Assembly (NCBI GenBank): GCA_016648135.1
Contig: JADDOH010000307.1
Location: 496,001-560,000 of the forward strand
DNA: 64,000 nt
Direction: 5' to 3'
From: Agrypnia vestita
Taxonomy: Eukaryota > Arthropoda > Insecta > Trichoptera > Phryganeidae
Position numbers and translations under genes: made by a program. Positions 44,707 through 56,349 of the stretch are shown one piece after another. How positions within the stretch are numbered: the stretch's first letter is position 1; every line of letters starts with the position of its first letter. Below the pieces are notes generated by a model that saw only the letters and a list, made by a program, of their open reading frames with translations, was not told the DNA's origin and did not search any database.

Positions 44707-45140
44707 TCTATACCTATAAAACTCAATGTCTGTCTGTCTGTCTGTTCTCTATACAAATCCACACCGTTTGTCCGATTCGATTCAAATTGTGCATACTTAT
44801 GCTTTGGGATGCGGCGGGTAACATAAGTGATAATATTTCCCCCCTATTCTTTTAACCCTTCCCCAGCCCCTGTTATATTTTCGATAGAAATCTGTGAGGT
44901 TTGACCGATAGGACTCAAAATTTGGAAACTTATTCTTTAGAACCCGACGGATAATATAGGCGATATTTCCCCCCGATTCTCATACGCCTTCCTGTTCGTC
45001 TGACATATTATAGATGCAAATATGTACCGTTTGACCGATCGGACTCAAAATTTGGAAATTATTCTTTAGGACTCAGAGAGTAACCTTTTCCTCATATACT
45101 TTTCCCTTCCCCTGACATATGTTCGATGCAAATCTGTCAA
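44707..45140 (+). mobile_element. Helitron family H1, 5' part
   Basis: The left end is A followed by TCTATACCTATAAAA, the TC start expected of a Helitron inserted after A. A (gtct)n tract follows, then about three ~125-bp units with ggacccgacggataatatag, cccccgattctcata and gaccgatcggactcaaaatt. These units match those at 53.2-54.2 kb. The 3' terminus is missing, replaced near 45140 by unrelated DNA. Confidence 0.75.
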
Positions 45141-45209
45141 GAATCAAAGCAAAAACCATTTGATAACAGAGCAACATCTATATATAATATCTTCAACGTC
45201 CAGTTAATC

Positions 45210-45505
45210 AGATTCAACTACATCTGACATCTTTGTTACCTTCAAAACCGCAACACCGACTTCTCGCAAGGGGCCTCCCTTGGCCAGACAGAGCAACAGC
45301 AGTCATCGTTTCAACAGTTTTGCACAATATAAAGTCTGATATTCCAATTTTAGACAAAAACAAGCTGCGTAAAGCAAAACAGAAAACAAGAGAGAATATA
45401 ATGACACAAGATAGAGTTTCGGAAGTTTCAGCCTTATATTTTGATGATCGTAAACATATTATTCTAGTGATAACTCATTCAAGTTCCAAATATAAATCCT
45501 GAAAC
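45210..45505 (+). pseudogene. Probable PIF/Harbinger transposase C-terminal fragment
   Basis: An 89-codon open frame (45233-45502) contains PSKPQHRLL then ATAVIVSTVLHNIKSDI. Harbinger nucleases end their catalytic domain with a segment of the type IIxACxVLHNI, which this resembles. The catalytic DDE residues lie upstream and are not in the window. Weak but specific motif match. Confidence 0.4.
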
Positions 45506-45568
45506 CATCGCTTATATAATTTCAAAAACTAGCAACACAACACTATACTAATAATTCAATAGCTTAAA

Positions 45569-45862
45569 GTGTTTAATAACGAAGATTTTCAGCCGTTCGT
45601 AATACACGATATTGAAGGTGAACTGCTTCTTATGCGTTTACCATGTCACACGCAAGCAGTTGAAAGATCTATGAAGACTCACAGATCTTTCAACTGCTCT
45701 GAGTTTGGAAAAAGCGAGATAAAGAGAAGAACAAGCGAGAGAGGAGAGAAGGATCGGAAAAGCGAAGGAATAAGTAATGGATTGTTAGTTTGCGTCCGTC
45801 CTGATGAAGATACAGTGGTATCGAATACGGTAGACGTAGAGTTACTAGTTAAGTGGTTTTAA
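45569..45862 (+). pseudogene. Fragment of an unclassified transposase-like protein with an internal palindrome
   Basis: The open frame begins MFNNEDFQPFVIHDIEGELL and continues LPCHTQAVERSMK. The block P-C-H-T-Q-A-V-E-R is a motif I associate with a widespread family of uncharacterised, transposon-derived proteins in arthropods. The similarity stops at a perfect inverted repeat (45656-45697). After it the frame stays open but is charged and low-complexity (KSEIKRRTSERGEKDRK). It is likely a rearranged remnant. Function unknown. Confidence 0.4.
45656..45697. repeat. Perfect 15-bp inverted repeat inside a coding relic
   Basis: gcagttgaaagatct (45656-45670) and agatctttcaactgc (45683-45697) are exact reverse complements around a 12-base loop. 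The left arm codes for AVERS in the conserved block, so the right arm is probably an inverted duplication of it. Confidence 0.75.
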
Positions 45863-45864
45863 CA

Positions 45865-47540
45865 AAGTTTAATTAAAATTAATAAGAGAAGGATTCATTA
45901 AAGCTAAGATAGCATCTAGCAGTGTTGTGTCACAATTTTAGAGAAAAACTGATTTTGTTGCTAAATACTTATAACGAAGTAATGACTTATTTTTCTTTTT
46001 AATAGACTAATTAACTAACTATTGTTTAATTGTTGTTTTATTGTAAAAATGAAAATTTTAATCATGTTAAATTCCTGTGTGAAGAGATAAATTATGGTAT
46101 TTTTCTAAATATTTCTTTACTTCAAGGTCGATTCGGAGATAGAAGATGTTGTCTAATTGTTATGAAAGTTTTTAAATAATTAAAATACATTATTTTGTAA
46201 ACTTTTTCACTATTAAATTTCAATAAAAGACGAAATTATTATTTTTAGGAACAACTTTTGTAAGAGTATTTAATATTATCATAAAAAAATGTTCCCCTTC
46301 TGACACATAGTAAAGATCTTCTGTGTGTAGTTTTCTGGGAAATTATGCCACGTATGTACCGGCAGTATATCCCATAAAACTACACAAAAGATTCTGAACG
46401 GCCTCGAAAACCTGAAAACATTCAGAGTATAGATTTTTGCCTTTTTCGATTTTAACTTTCCATTACAAATCATGCCCTTGGTAAATTGGAATTATACGTG
46501 CCTTATATTATTTTTAAAAATCTACTTTTATTTTATAAAAATATTGCACAGCTTATGAATGCAAATATGCAGAAAATTATGCATATACACTTCGCAGTCG
46601 CTGCACGGAGTCGCCCGTTTCCTATGGAAAACTATCATCTTATACGGTCGAGATGGATATTTGAAACCATTTTCGATAAAACCTACCTCGCATGAAGGAA
46701 AACCTGATAAAAAGATATCACTTGACTATACGTTTGAGAAAATACCAACACGCATATCCCTCGCGATGGCCAGACATAGCTTCCGCGCCAAGGGGTGGTT
46801 AATGCTTATCGTTGGATGGGCCATCTAAATTTATTGCAACCCGTATTTATTCACCCGAATGCCTTCAGTATTCCACTCTCACATCTCGATATGACTGAAT
46901 AAAATTCCTTTTAGGCGGCCTCCTCATCAAACCCTTACCAGCAGGTAGAATGGTTAAGTAGGCTCTGTTGAAAGGGTTCGTTCAGTTATTTCGGTTTCAC
47001 GTTCTAGAAACATTCTCTTAGTTTTCAATTTTCTTTCTTTACAATTCTCACTCATTTAAATTGGAAAAATTACCAGAAATGCTTTGTGTATTCATATGTT
47101 AACGTTTTCTTTGGGATAGCCGCTCTTCTCCCACGTTGAATATAATTTAGCCCTTTGTATTAAATTTTTGAAAATATTCTCTACATTATTTTTGTTAGTT
47201 CTAAAATAATTGCGATAAATTTTTGGATATTTTGGATAAAATTCATTGAAGTAATAAAAATATTAGTATACTGGTAAATAATAGTGATAATAATTTAAAA
47301 TAATACTAATTCCTGTATAAAAAGTGAAATTCAAACATATATTTCACGATTTTTAATGATGATTGTAGCTGTTAATTTTTTTTTAAATTTCATTTATTTT
47401 TTTATATTTATTTATTTGATAAGATAAATACATTTTTTTTACAATGAAGTTAGTGAGAGTTTTTACAATGGTGTTTCTCTTCTACATGAGTAATATAAAA
47501 AATTAACTAATATGCGATAATCATAGTGCAATTATGTGAA
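45865..47540. other. Intergenic stretch, no recognised gene
   Basis: AT-rich except 46580-46850, where composition is more balanced and frames of 69-89 codons overlap without domain signatures. Confidence 0.35.
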
Positions 47541-47548
47541 ACAGAAAA

Positions 47549-47620
47549 AAAATATATATATATATATATTTATATATTATTATATATATATATATATATA
47601 TAATATATATATATATTACT
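47549..47620. repeat. (TA)n palindromic microsatellite
   Basis: Nearly pure alternating T/A in three blocks with tatt and atat interruptions. A likely cruciform-forming tract. Confidence 0.8.
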
Positions 47621-48365
47621 GTCGCACATAATTTACGCAATTATTATTCAAAAACTGAATATAGTAAAGAGAAGATTATAATTATTAATATTATTATTAT
47701 TTTTAATTTAATATTAACAAAATCACTTTGTTTTTTAAAACATTATTGTAATACATAAAAAAACATCAGTGTTAAAGTATGTATAAAAGTGTAAAGTATA
47801 TCAAAAATATTAATGAATTTTAACACAAAATAAGCATTTTATAATTATATTATGATAAAATTATACCCAATAGTCTATTATTAAATTATCCCCGGAGGCG
47901 AGTAGCTATGTAATAGAGTAGAGATGGCAGAGCACATAGCGCCTGCAAAATTTCTTGATTTCAAACATTTTTTGATGACGCCCGTAAAATTAATAAGTTA
48001 ATCTTTTTATTTTGAAAAATAAGATAAACAGAAAGATTTTATTTCGTTTGAACTGTTACGAGAGAGATTTAAATTCACATAATTAGTGAAGATAACGTTT
48101 TAATTTTATTTTTTTGATTTAATATTTATTTTAATTCAATCAATTTTCATTCATTGAAATACACTACTAATTTAATATAGTAAGAGATTGCCACGAGTCT
48201 CCTCCGTTGATTCATTTTTCACACTCAGAAAATCTCATTTTTTGCTAGCCGGTTGGCTGATTATTTAGAAAAATATTAAAATTTTAGGCAGTTGGCGTTA
48301 TACTTCGAGGAATATTAAAATGATCACGTAAAATTCAAATGAGTTCGTGTTCCATACATGCATGC

Positions 48366-48440
48366 TCTTCGGGCTCGAACCCTCATCATAAATTATGCAA
48401 ATCTTATACTTCAATCCACTCGCCGTAGTCTGTAGTCAGC
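48366..48440 (-). repeat. tRNA-derived SINE head
   Basis: On the minus strand box B GGTTCGAGCCC (48379-48369) lies about 40-45 bases after a box-A-like GGCGAGTGGATTG. Box B matches the 15.27 kb copy. The body is not recognisable. Confidence 0.5.
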
Positions 48441-48449
48441 GTTTTTTGT

Positions 48450-48700
48450 CAGGGCATCAATTCAAGAGGACAATCAGGCGGATGTGGCCGTGCACCGGGG
48501 AGCACTCGGAAGACGACAGATCTTCACAACTTTGACACTTCCGGCAGACAAGGCTAACGTAAATTTTATAAAACTTTAGCAATCGTTAGCGAGAGTCGGA
48601 AAAATATCGGAAGCCGTTTGGAAACGGCAGGCTTCATAAATTGTTATCGTTATGGAAGTAAAGTGTTTGCTCGCTGTGAAAGTTTCCGGGATATTTTTGT
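48450..48700. other. Average-G+C unassigned island
   Basis: Balanced composition, no open frame of note, no repeat elsewhere in the window. Candidate conserved non-coding DNA. Confidence 0.25.
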
Positions 48701-49560
48701 TAAGTGTACTTAAAACTTCTTTGACTGCCTACAAATTGAGTCGAAAAAGCACACATTTGGATTTTTTAAATAGTGTATTAAAATAGTCGCAAATTCTTTT
48801 TTTCTATCCAAGCTGTCTTTTCTTCAAAAATAATACACTAGAATTTATATCATCGTCATCGTAATAAAAATAATTTGACCTCACGTGATAAATATTAAAA
48901 AGCATTAAAGTAAAAAGTATTTTAACAAAATAAAAGGTAGTTACAGTAAATTACGCAAAAAAAGAACATAATCAATAATCAAATATTTAGTGGATTGTTA
49001 TCATCATCATCATGATTATTTTCAGCCATATATCTCCCTAGTTTCTCTGTTCATTGTTATTCGCTGTGACGTATTTCCGTAAAATTCGATGGTTTTCTCA
49101 GTTTATTAGTTTAAGCTTCTTAGTCTATTGATTCCTCTCTGGTATACGTGATGTCTTCCGTGAGATGTGCACTCGCATGAAAATCGCATACCTACTCGTA
49201 TTATAATATATATATATATGTTATATTTAAGGTTTTCGCGGATAAAAATAAAGTAATAAAGTAATTACCCGTTCCCAAAGTCGGCTATCAAACAAATAAA
49301 TAAAAATCAATAATGTTTAGCACCAATAAGGATTTTAATTCACTTTTGTTCTGGCTCTAGCCCCGAACAGTCGGGTTTACTCGTCCAGTTTTGGGCAGGA
49401 ATCAAAATAAGAGGCTCTTGAGAATGAGTAGTGTTACCGGTTCGAAACGTCGGGAGTTTAAAAAGTCCTTTTCAGGACTGTTTGACGCGGGTTCCCCAGA
49501 AAGTAGTTCGTCGTATATATATATATATATATATTTTATAAAAAAAAGTTCGTAAAGAAT
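48701..49560. other. AT-rich stretch with (TA)n tracts
   Basis: Microsatellites at about 49200-49220 and 49507-49533. A GC-richer patch at 49340-49505 contains ccggttcgaaacgtcggga, which resembles the 3' half of Penelope-type hammerheads, but I could not build stem I (see rejected items). Confidence 0.35.
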
Positions 49561-49565
49561 TTGTA

Positions 49566-51374
49566 CTTACCATTACTTCCCATCTCTAACACATTCGCAT
49601 GGTCCGATTCTACCGTCGTGCTAGCATGGCTGCGTTCTTCTTCATATCGATGGAAAACCTTCGTGGCTAACCGTGTCAGCCACATCCAAGATGCCCTTCC
49701 AGGTACTTCTTGACGGCACGTATCATCTGGTGACAACCCAGCGGATGTCGCGTCACGTGGCCAAGCTCCAGCCGATCTCATTCATAATGCATTATGGTGG
49801 GTGGGACCCTCTTGGCTTGTCCAGTCCTCCGATTCGTGGCCGTCCTCAAGGTGCAATGTTGAGGAAACGGAACTTCGCTCCGAGGAACGGGTTCAATCTT
49901 TACTGGTCCAACAGGATGAAAATCCGGTGGACCTTTTGCTCGAAAAGTCCTCTTCTATTCAAAAAATTCAACGCATCCTCGGTTATTGTTATAGATTTCT
50001 TCATAACCTCGGTCACAAAAACTCTCGTCGATCGAATCTCCCCTAAGCCATTCAGAACTTCACGCAGCACTCCTGACTGCGGTTAAACGCCTTCAACATC
50101 TCAATTTTCATGATGAAAGCACTCGCTTGAAAGAAGGAAACCTTGTTTCAAAACAGATGCGAAAGCTCAATCCCTTCCTTGACGACCATGGTGTGCTAAG
50201 GGTGGGTGGCCGGTTATCTCGATCTGGGCTCGAATTTGAGCATAAACATCCTGCTCTAGTCCCTCGCAAATCCAAGCTTACCTATCTAGTGATTGACGCT
50301 CTTCATAGAAAGTATTGTCATCCGGGAATTGACACCATGCAGTATTTATTAACACAGAAATTATGGATTTGTCACCCAAGCGCGCCATACGGAATTGTTT
50401 ATCAAAATGTGTACAATGCTATCGCACAAAACCAGTACCCCTGGAGCCGGTCATGAGTGACCTCCCGGCTGCTCGGATCCACCAGGATAAACCATTTTCA
50501 AGTATGGGCGTCGATTACGGTAGCCCGTTACGTATCAAAACAGGGAAACATCGCGGCACGAAGATAGACAAAGCTTATCTTTGCCTATCTGTGTGTTTTG
50601 CTACAAAGGCTTTGCATCTCGAGGTGGCCTTTAATTTATCCACCGAATCGTGCATTGCTGCGCTTCGTCGATTTGTAGGTAGGCGTGGTCGGGTAAATAG
50701 TATACACTCTGATTGCGGCACAAATTTTGTTGGAGCTAAAGCTGAGCTTAGTTCATTCACGAGGACTGCTTCTCAAGCAGAACGGATCGATTTTGGTTTC
50801 AACCCTCCCTCGAGTCATCATTTCAGCAGTGTATGGGAAATTCAGATAACGGCGGTTAAATCACATCTTTATCGCGTAATCGGTCGGACATTCGAAGAGC
50901 TTACGATTCTCTTTGTGCAGATTGAGGCGATGTTAAACTCTCGGCCTCTCTGCCCATTGAGTTCTGACCTCAACGACGTAGGTGTGTTGACTCCAGGTCA
51001 CTTCTTAACTTTGGAGCCCTTAACGTCTGTTCCCGACGCTGATTATACTGAGCTGAAGATAAACCGTCTGGGCCGGTGGCAACTTATCCAACGATTCCAA
51101 CATGATTTTTGGAAACGATGGAGGGTTGAATATATCCAGTCGTGTAACACAACGTGCAAAAAAGACCAAATCTTGCAAACCACTTTCTGTCGGGGATATG
51201 GTTATAATCCGTAACGATAATACAGTCCCTTTGCATTGGCCTCTTGCCCGAGTTGAGCAGTTGCATTCGGACCCAGACGGAGTTGTCCGCATCGCCACAG
51301 TACGGACTGCTAATGGATCTCTACTTACGAGATCATTAGTTAAACTATGTCCATTGCCTAGTCAATGTGACTAA
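49566..51374 (+). pseudogene. BEL/Pao retrotransposon pol fragment (RNase H end, integrase)
   Basis: 5'-truncated pol. It starts in RNase H with [13 protein letters not shown] (about 49592), [13 protein letters not shown] (with a Trp-to-stop change nearby) and SGDNPADVASRG (about 49730). A spacer ends in LGYCYRFLHNL, then LSHSELHAALL. The integrase follows: RVGGRL, the zinc-binding region HRKYCHPG (about 50310) with CVQC after a frameshift (about 50415), GVDYGSPL with the first catalytic Asp (about 50510), SDCGTNFVGA with the second (about 50710), and SVWEIQITAVKSHL with the Glu (about 50835). The C-terminal domain lies at 51180-51370. SDCGTNF and the RVGGRL start are typical of BEL/Pao, not Gypsy. 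Three or more lesions, so it is inactive. The amino-terminal pol, protease and gag are absent. Confidence 0.9.
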
Positions 51375-52065
51375 CCCTTGTGCCTGTCGCGATATCTATT
51401 TTATTTTCTTTTGTTAGTTTTAATATTTGTTTTCTTCTTCTCTCATTATTACGTTCGCGGAGGACTCCAAAGCATTGCATTTCATTCTTTTTTTCGTTTC
51501 AAATTTAAAAATACAATCTGTTGTATTTTATTGGGCGGAATATTTCATAATCGCCGAGCGCGGGCCGCGCCATGATTTGATTGGTTGAGCTGGCGCTCGA
51601 TGTGTTCTGCATCAATTGCTAGCCAGGTTTCGAATTTTTAAAAAATCCGCGCAGTGACAGTTGAAATGCGTGTCAGGTGTCGTTTTTCGATGAGAACCGA
51701 CATTCCTCTTCGTTTGTGTTCAAGTTCAGTTCCATTTTAGCCTTCCGGAAGAGACACACCAACTATTTCGGATTCGACGAAGCCAGGAAAATTGCGATTG
51801 AAGCGGCATCCGACGTCCCAGGAAAACCGCAAGTACAATTTGACCACTGTGTCTTAGTTAGCTTTGGCCCAGTGTATCTCGGGTGTCATTTATTATCAAT
51901 CATATCGGCGGCGATTGGAAAGAAAATCTTTCTTTCTATGGACCTGCCCGCATGCGATGGTGGCGAGCTGTCCGTCATCGAACAGCTGGTGTTCACAGTC
52001 CCTGTGTTGTTTGTGTAGTTGAAGGTCAAAAAGTAAAGAAATATGAATAATTAACTGCGACTTTA
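51375..52065 (+). repeat. Possible BEL/Pao 3' LTR
   Basis: Directly follows the pol stop at 51374. A purine-rich gcggagga (51459-51466) could be the polypurine tract. The next ~590 bases change to LTR-like composition with a TA-rich box (tttttaaaaaat, about 51640) and a GC-rich transcribed region. They contain a 113-codon open frame (51677-52018) with no recognised domain. No 5' LTR exists in the window for comparison, so both ends are guesses. Confidence 0.4.
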
Positions 52066-52620
52066 TTATTCAGCAAAAACAATGTTTCATTACTTGAATC
52101 AGCGGAAAAGCTGATAGGCCATCTTTCCCACAAAAATATATTGTGCGAAATTCCATGGTTAGATTAGAATAAAAAATTGAGTAACGTAATTCCCCTAATT
52201 TGACACGACACTTCCACAATCGTGTATCAGGAATAAAGTACCTCTTTTGAGAACCTGCGTAAAAAGGCTCGCGTGCTCGCGTGCCCGCGTGCCAGTCCAC
52301 GTTGCGAGATTATCAGGAACATGGAAATTAATCATATTACTGTTTAAAATAAAAAGGCACAATTATAAATAAGTTTAACTACATCAAGATAATAAAAAAA
52401 CGTATAACTGAAAATACACCCTGTTGTCATGACGGGCTTCGCACGATGTTAATCTAACGTCATTTCTAAACTCGCTGAAATATTAAAAATGCATGATTAA
52501 TTAATTGCGCTATGAAATTTTTTTCTGTATGAGTTTAAAAATAGTACATACATACCAATTGATAAAAGAGACTTATGTCGAACTGTGATAACATTCAATC
52601 ATAACAAAATTATTTTATTA
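52066..52620. other. AT-rich intergenic stretch
   Basis: Contains a short cgcgtgc-type tandem repeat at 52268-52292. Otherwise nothing recognised. Confidence 0.4.
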
Positions 52621-52639
52621 TTTGTTTGTATCCAATTTT

Positions 52640-52735
52640 TATTATTTATTTATTAAATACACCTACATGTTTCGGAAAAACTTTTTCATCGTCGAAGTGT
52701 TTTATAAATATCAAAATGAATGAAGTCTTTTATTT
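52640..52735 (-). mobile_element. Diverged Penelope-type hammerhead-like motif, copy 5
   Basis: On the minus strand ACACUU (52700-52695) pairs with AGGUGU (52664-52659) as stem I. A GAAAA/UUUUC stem II follows, then CCGAAACAUGU, matching the GAAACAUGU of copy 3. The expected CUGANGA is replaced by a UCGACGA-like sequence, so the 5' half of the core has two changes. Probably a sister family to copies 1-4, or a decayed ribozyme. Confidence 0.4.
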
Positions 52736-52739
52736 TTCT

Positions 52740-53210
52740 AAACTATTTGAAAAAAAAATTAATTATTATTTTTTAATTCTTGATTACACACAATTATTGG
52801 AAATTTTTTCAGAGTTAGACTTGTAGTTAAATTTAATTGATTATAAATAATATTTTGTTTACTTTTACAAACTTTACTAATTTCTAATGATTCTAAAATA
52901 TTCAATATCAGACCAAAGTTATTTTTGTGAATAATAGAAAGTCCTAAACAAATAAACAAAAGTTAACTATGTTTTATGTAAAACAAAGTTTACCAGCGTT
53001 TCATGCTACCAATTTCCGCTCTCTATTATAAGCAGTACATAAAATGTAAAGTATCTAAAATATATTTAATTTGATTTTAAAGACGTTATATCTCTAAAGA
53101 TACTGTCATTTCATTTTAAGTAAGGCCTTCCTAATCTCCTGCCCATCGGTTCAGTGATTCTCTCCATCTGTTGCAACCACCGAAATTTCCCTACATTAAT
53201 AAATCCTAAT
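52740..53210. other. AT-rich intergenic stretch
   Basis: No gene or repeat recognised. Confidence 0.4.
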
Positions 53211-53214
53211 ATGT

Positions 53215-54224
53215 TTATATATACCTATAAAACTCTTAAAAAAAAAGATTTGATTCAAATTTTGCATACTTATGCTTTAGGACCCGGCGGGTAACATAGA
53301 CAACATTTTCCCCCTATTCTCATACCCCTTCCCCTCCCGCTGGCATATTTTCGATGCAAATCGGTACCGTTTGACCGATCGGACTCAAAATTTGGAAACT
53401 TATTATTAAGGACTCGGCGGGTAACATTTCCATCCTATTCTCATACCCATTCCCCTCCCGCTGGCATATTTGCGATGCAAATCTGTACCGTTCTACCGAT
53501 CGGACTCGAAATTTGGAAACTTATTCTTTAGATCTCGGCGGGTAACATAGGCAACATTTCCTCCTGTTCTCATACCCCTTACTCTTCCCCTGACATATTT
53601 TCGATGAAAATCTGTACCGTTCCATCGATCGGACTCAAAATTTGTAAAATAATTCTTTAGGTTTCGGCGGGTAACACAGGTGACACTTCCCCCCTATTCC
53701 TTTATCCCTTCCCCTCCCCTTGACATACTTTTGATGCAAATCTGTACCGTTCGGCCGATCGGACACAAAATTTGGAAACAAATTCATTAGGACTCGGTAG
53801 GTAACATAGGCAACATTTAATCCCTATTCCTTTACCACTTCTTCTCCTCCAGATATATTTTCGATACCAAATCTGTACCGTTCGACAGATAGAACTCGAA
53901 ATTTGAAAAATTATTCTTTAGGACTCGGCGGGGAAGATAGGTGATATTTCCTCCCTATTATTTTACCCCTTCCTCTCCCTCTGATATATTTTCGATGCAA
54001 ATCTGTACTGTCTGACCGATAAGACTCAAAATTTGAAAACTTATTCTAAAGGTCTCGGCGGGTAACATGTGCTACATTTCCCCTCCATTATTTTACCCTT
54101 TGCCCTCCCCCTGATATATTTTCGATGCAAATCTATACCGTTCGAATCGAAACTTTGTTTACCCTCACAAATTTATTTTAAACTTAATCCTTAACTCGTG
54201 CAACGCCGGGTATGAACAGTTAGT
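53215..54224 (+). mobile_element. Helitron family H1 with seven ~130-bp internal repeats
   Basis: Starts with tatacctataaaactc (compare 44707) and ends cgtgcaacgccgggtatgaa then cagTTAG followed by T, a slightly mutated CTAG terminus. A subterminal stem is still recognisable. Between them the box ctcggcgggtaacata recurs at 53285, 53415, 53536, 53665, 53795, 53926 and 54056, that is every 121-131 bases. Each unit also has a C-rich block and tttcgatgcaaatctgtacc. No coding capacity. Confidence 0.8.
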
Positions 54225-54705
54225 TCTATTATAAAAATAATAGAGCTGGTTGTGGTAGCGACTATATCAGAATATACAACATTTTGTAAATTTTGAAAAT
54301 GTAATAGGATTGAAATCGTATTTATACATAGGAACACAAACAAGAGAATGGTGAAAGTTCGTCCCATTCATAAATCTTACAACTCTCGGAGGAGGTATCA
54401 TTTTCCATAAATCATCTGAGCACATAAACCTTAAAGTGGTCGTTTGTTGTAATACAACAATTCTTTTTCATGCCACGTGAGATTTCCACTCACCTTTTTA
54501 GGGTTTCCTCCTTCGTTAGGGCGTCAAGGTTGGAAGATGCTTAGGCTATATAAACGTCACTTACATTTTTCGGTAAATACGATATCGTACTGACCAATTG
54601 TAAAATTTCATAAAAATATAAGAAAATGTTGAGTTATGTTCAATTTTTTAAAAACACCATACTGGATTTCATATCTGGAGGACATAATTGGTCAAGTTTA
54701 TATTA
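54225..54705. other. Intergenic stretch
   Basis: No gene or repeat recognised between two Helitron copies. Confidence 0.4.
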
Positions 54706-54709
54706 TAGA

Positions 54710-55142
54710 TAAGCTGTTCGTACCCGGCGTTTCACGGGTTAAGGATTAAGTTAAAAAGTTAAGTTAAATTAAAAAAGTTTGGGGAAAACATAGGTTTCAT
54801 TGTTTTGCAAAGTCTAATAAAAGTCTCTAAAATATGTTTCCATTTCATCAATGCTGGAATGGATAGGATATCCTGGAGGGTAATGCGGCATATATGTTAT
54901 CCGTTGGGTCCTAAAGAATAAGTTTGCAAAATTTTAGTCAGATCGGATGAATGGTATAGATTTGTACAAAAATATATTAGAGGAGGAAGTGTGGTAAAGG
55001 GAGAGGGGGAAATGTCACCTATGTTACTCATCGGGTTCTAAAGAATAAGTATGCAAAAATTGTGTTAGATCGGATAAACGGTGTAGATTTGTATAGAGAA
55101 CAGACAGACAGACAGATAGATATTGAGTTTTATAGGTATAGA
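54710..55142 (-). mobile_element. Helitron family H1, short copy, opposite orientation
   Basis: The 5' end on the minus strand is A followed by TCTATACCTATAAAA (55142 downward), then (gtct)n and one to two internal units. The 3' end (about 54710) has the hairpin acccggcgtttcacgggt (54721-54738) and a terminus reading cagCTTA where CTAG is expected. With the copy at 53.2 kb it forms a tail-to-tail pair about 500 bases apart. Confidence 0.75.
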
Positions 55143-55144
55143 TA

Positions 55145-56020
55145 GTAGTAATTAGCTTTAAATATGGTGGTAGGTACTAGTGCACTAGAAAATATAACCA
55201 TAACATGAATATATATATTATTGCCATTTTTTCCTGTGATTTATTTTATTTCTATACCTATTACAATAAAATGAAAATCTTATACATATCTAGATCGCGT
55301 GTACAATTATATCTATATATTTATATAATAGAATTTCTACTATCTTTGTAAATATATATCCGCATGCATGATCATTTACAAATGTATACATATACATACA
55401 TATGAAATTTGAAAAACAATATCTTTCATAATAATTGTTGTATTGTTATTTCTATTGTTTGCTACGGGATTTGATTATGCTAGAATAATGCTAGAATAAT
55501 ATGAAAAATCTGCCTTAAAAAGACGCAAGGGGGACATTATTCTGCACTGATCTAATCCCCTCTCATAAAAACAGGGTTTTGTTCATCTCTTTACATATTA
55601 ATACTCTGTTTAAAATTAGTTCTACACTATTTAATTTCGTAATAGAAATCGATCGCAGTGTATAGAAAACCATATCTCTCTCTATTAGTCCGCGGTATAT
55701 CACTTCTTATATAAGTCTCTTGTTCTGTTTTTTGTTATATATATCTTAAATCATTAAACAGAAGGAAAGATGTAAGATGAATATTGTCGCTGGTTGCTTC
55801 GAGAAGCATTGATGAGTTCATCCTTGAATACACCGCATACACCGCATTCCCAGGACCGTTTTACGATCGAAAACTTCCTTTCTTCCTTCCGGACTAAAGA
55901 AAAACTGTCAACGACATGAAGAAGATAACATTTTATTTTTGCTAGGTCACTAAAAAAGACGAAGAGGGTAACTGGACTGGATAAAAAGATAACGGTTTTC
56001 CATGAGGCGGATAACCAAAT
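55145..56020. other. AT-rich intergenic stretch
   Basis: No gene recognised. A 95-codon minus-strand frame (56041-55754) lacks any domain signature. Confidence 0.4.
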
Positions 56021-56022
56021 AA

Positions 56023-56349
56023 AAGAGAGAATGTAGCACACTTATCCACGAGCAAATAGAAGAACAAGCAAAACAAGAAAGCATTACAAAAATCGAAACA
56101 CTTAAAATCATTCACAGACTAGCAATTGGAGAAATACAAGACGAAAACATAAAATTACACAAAATACTCGAAAAACACCAACACAACACTAGAATGGCTC
56201 AAAACTATCACATAACACAAGCCAAAACAAAAACAGGACAATCCCGACTAATTTGCAACGGATTAAAACTATACAACGACCTGCCACAACAGGCCAAACA
56301 ACTGACCACTGACAAATTCAAAACAGATGTGACAAAAATAACCAACTAG
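56023..56349 (+). pseudogene. C-terminal fragment of a Jockey/CR1-type LINE reverse transcriptase
   Basis: An open frame without an initiating Met runs from 56023 to a stop at 56347-56349. It reads LKIIHRLAIGEIQ, then QSRLICNGLKLYNDLP and ends DKFKTDVTKITN. The G-L-x-L-Y-N-x-L-P block followed by F-K-x-x-(V/L) is the usual C-terminus of Jockey/CR1-like ORF2. The frame is clean for over 100 codons and very A-rich (Lys, Gln, Thr codons), so it could be younger than the other LINE fragments. No RT motif is present. Confidence 0.65.

Noticed and set aside
49410..49450. ccggttcgaaacgtcggga as another hammerhead ribozyme
   Set aside because: GAAACGUC fits the 3' half of the core, but no CUGANGA lies at the right distance and no complementary stem I can be formed.
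49536..49781. 81-codon minus-strand frame
   Set aside because: Antisense shadow of the BEL/Pao RNase H fragment.
51677..52018. 113-codon frame as a host gene exon
   Set aside because: Sits right after the BEL/Pao pol end in LTR-like sequence, with no domain and no splice support; kept only as part of the possible LTR.
54001..54224. CRISPR-like spacing of repeats
   Set aside because: The ~130-bp units are contiguous, without unique spacers, and end in a Helitron terminus; eukaryotic context.
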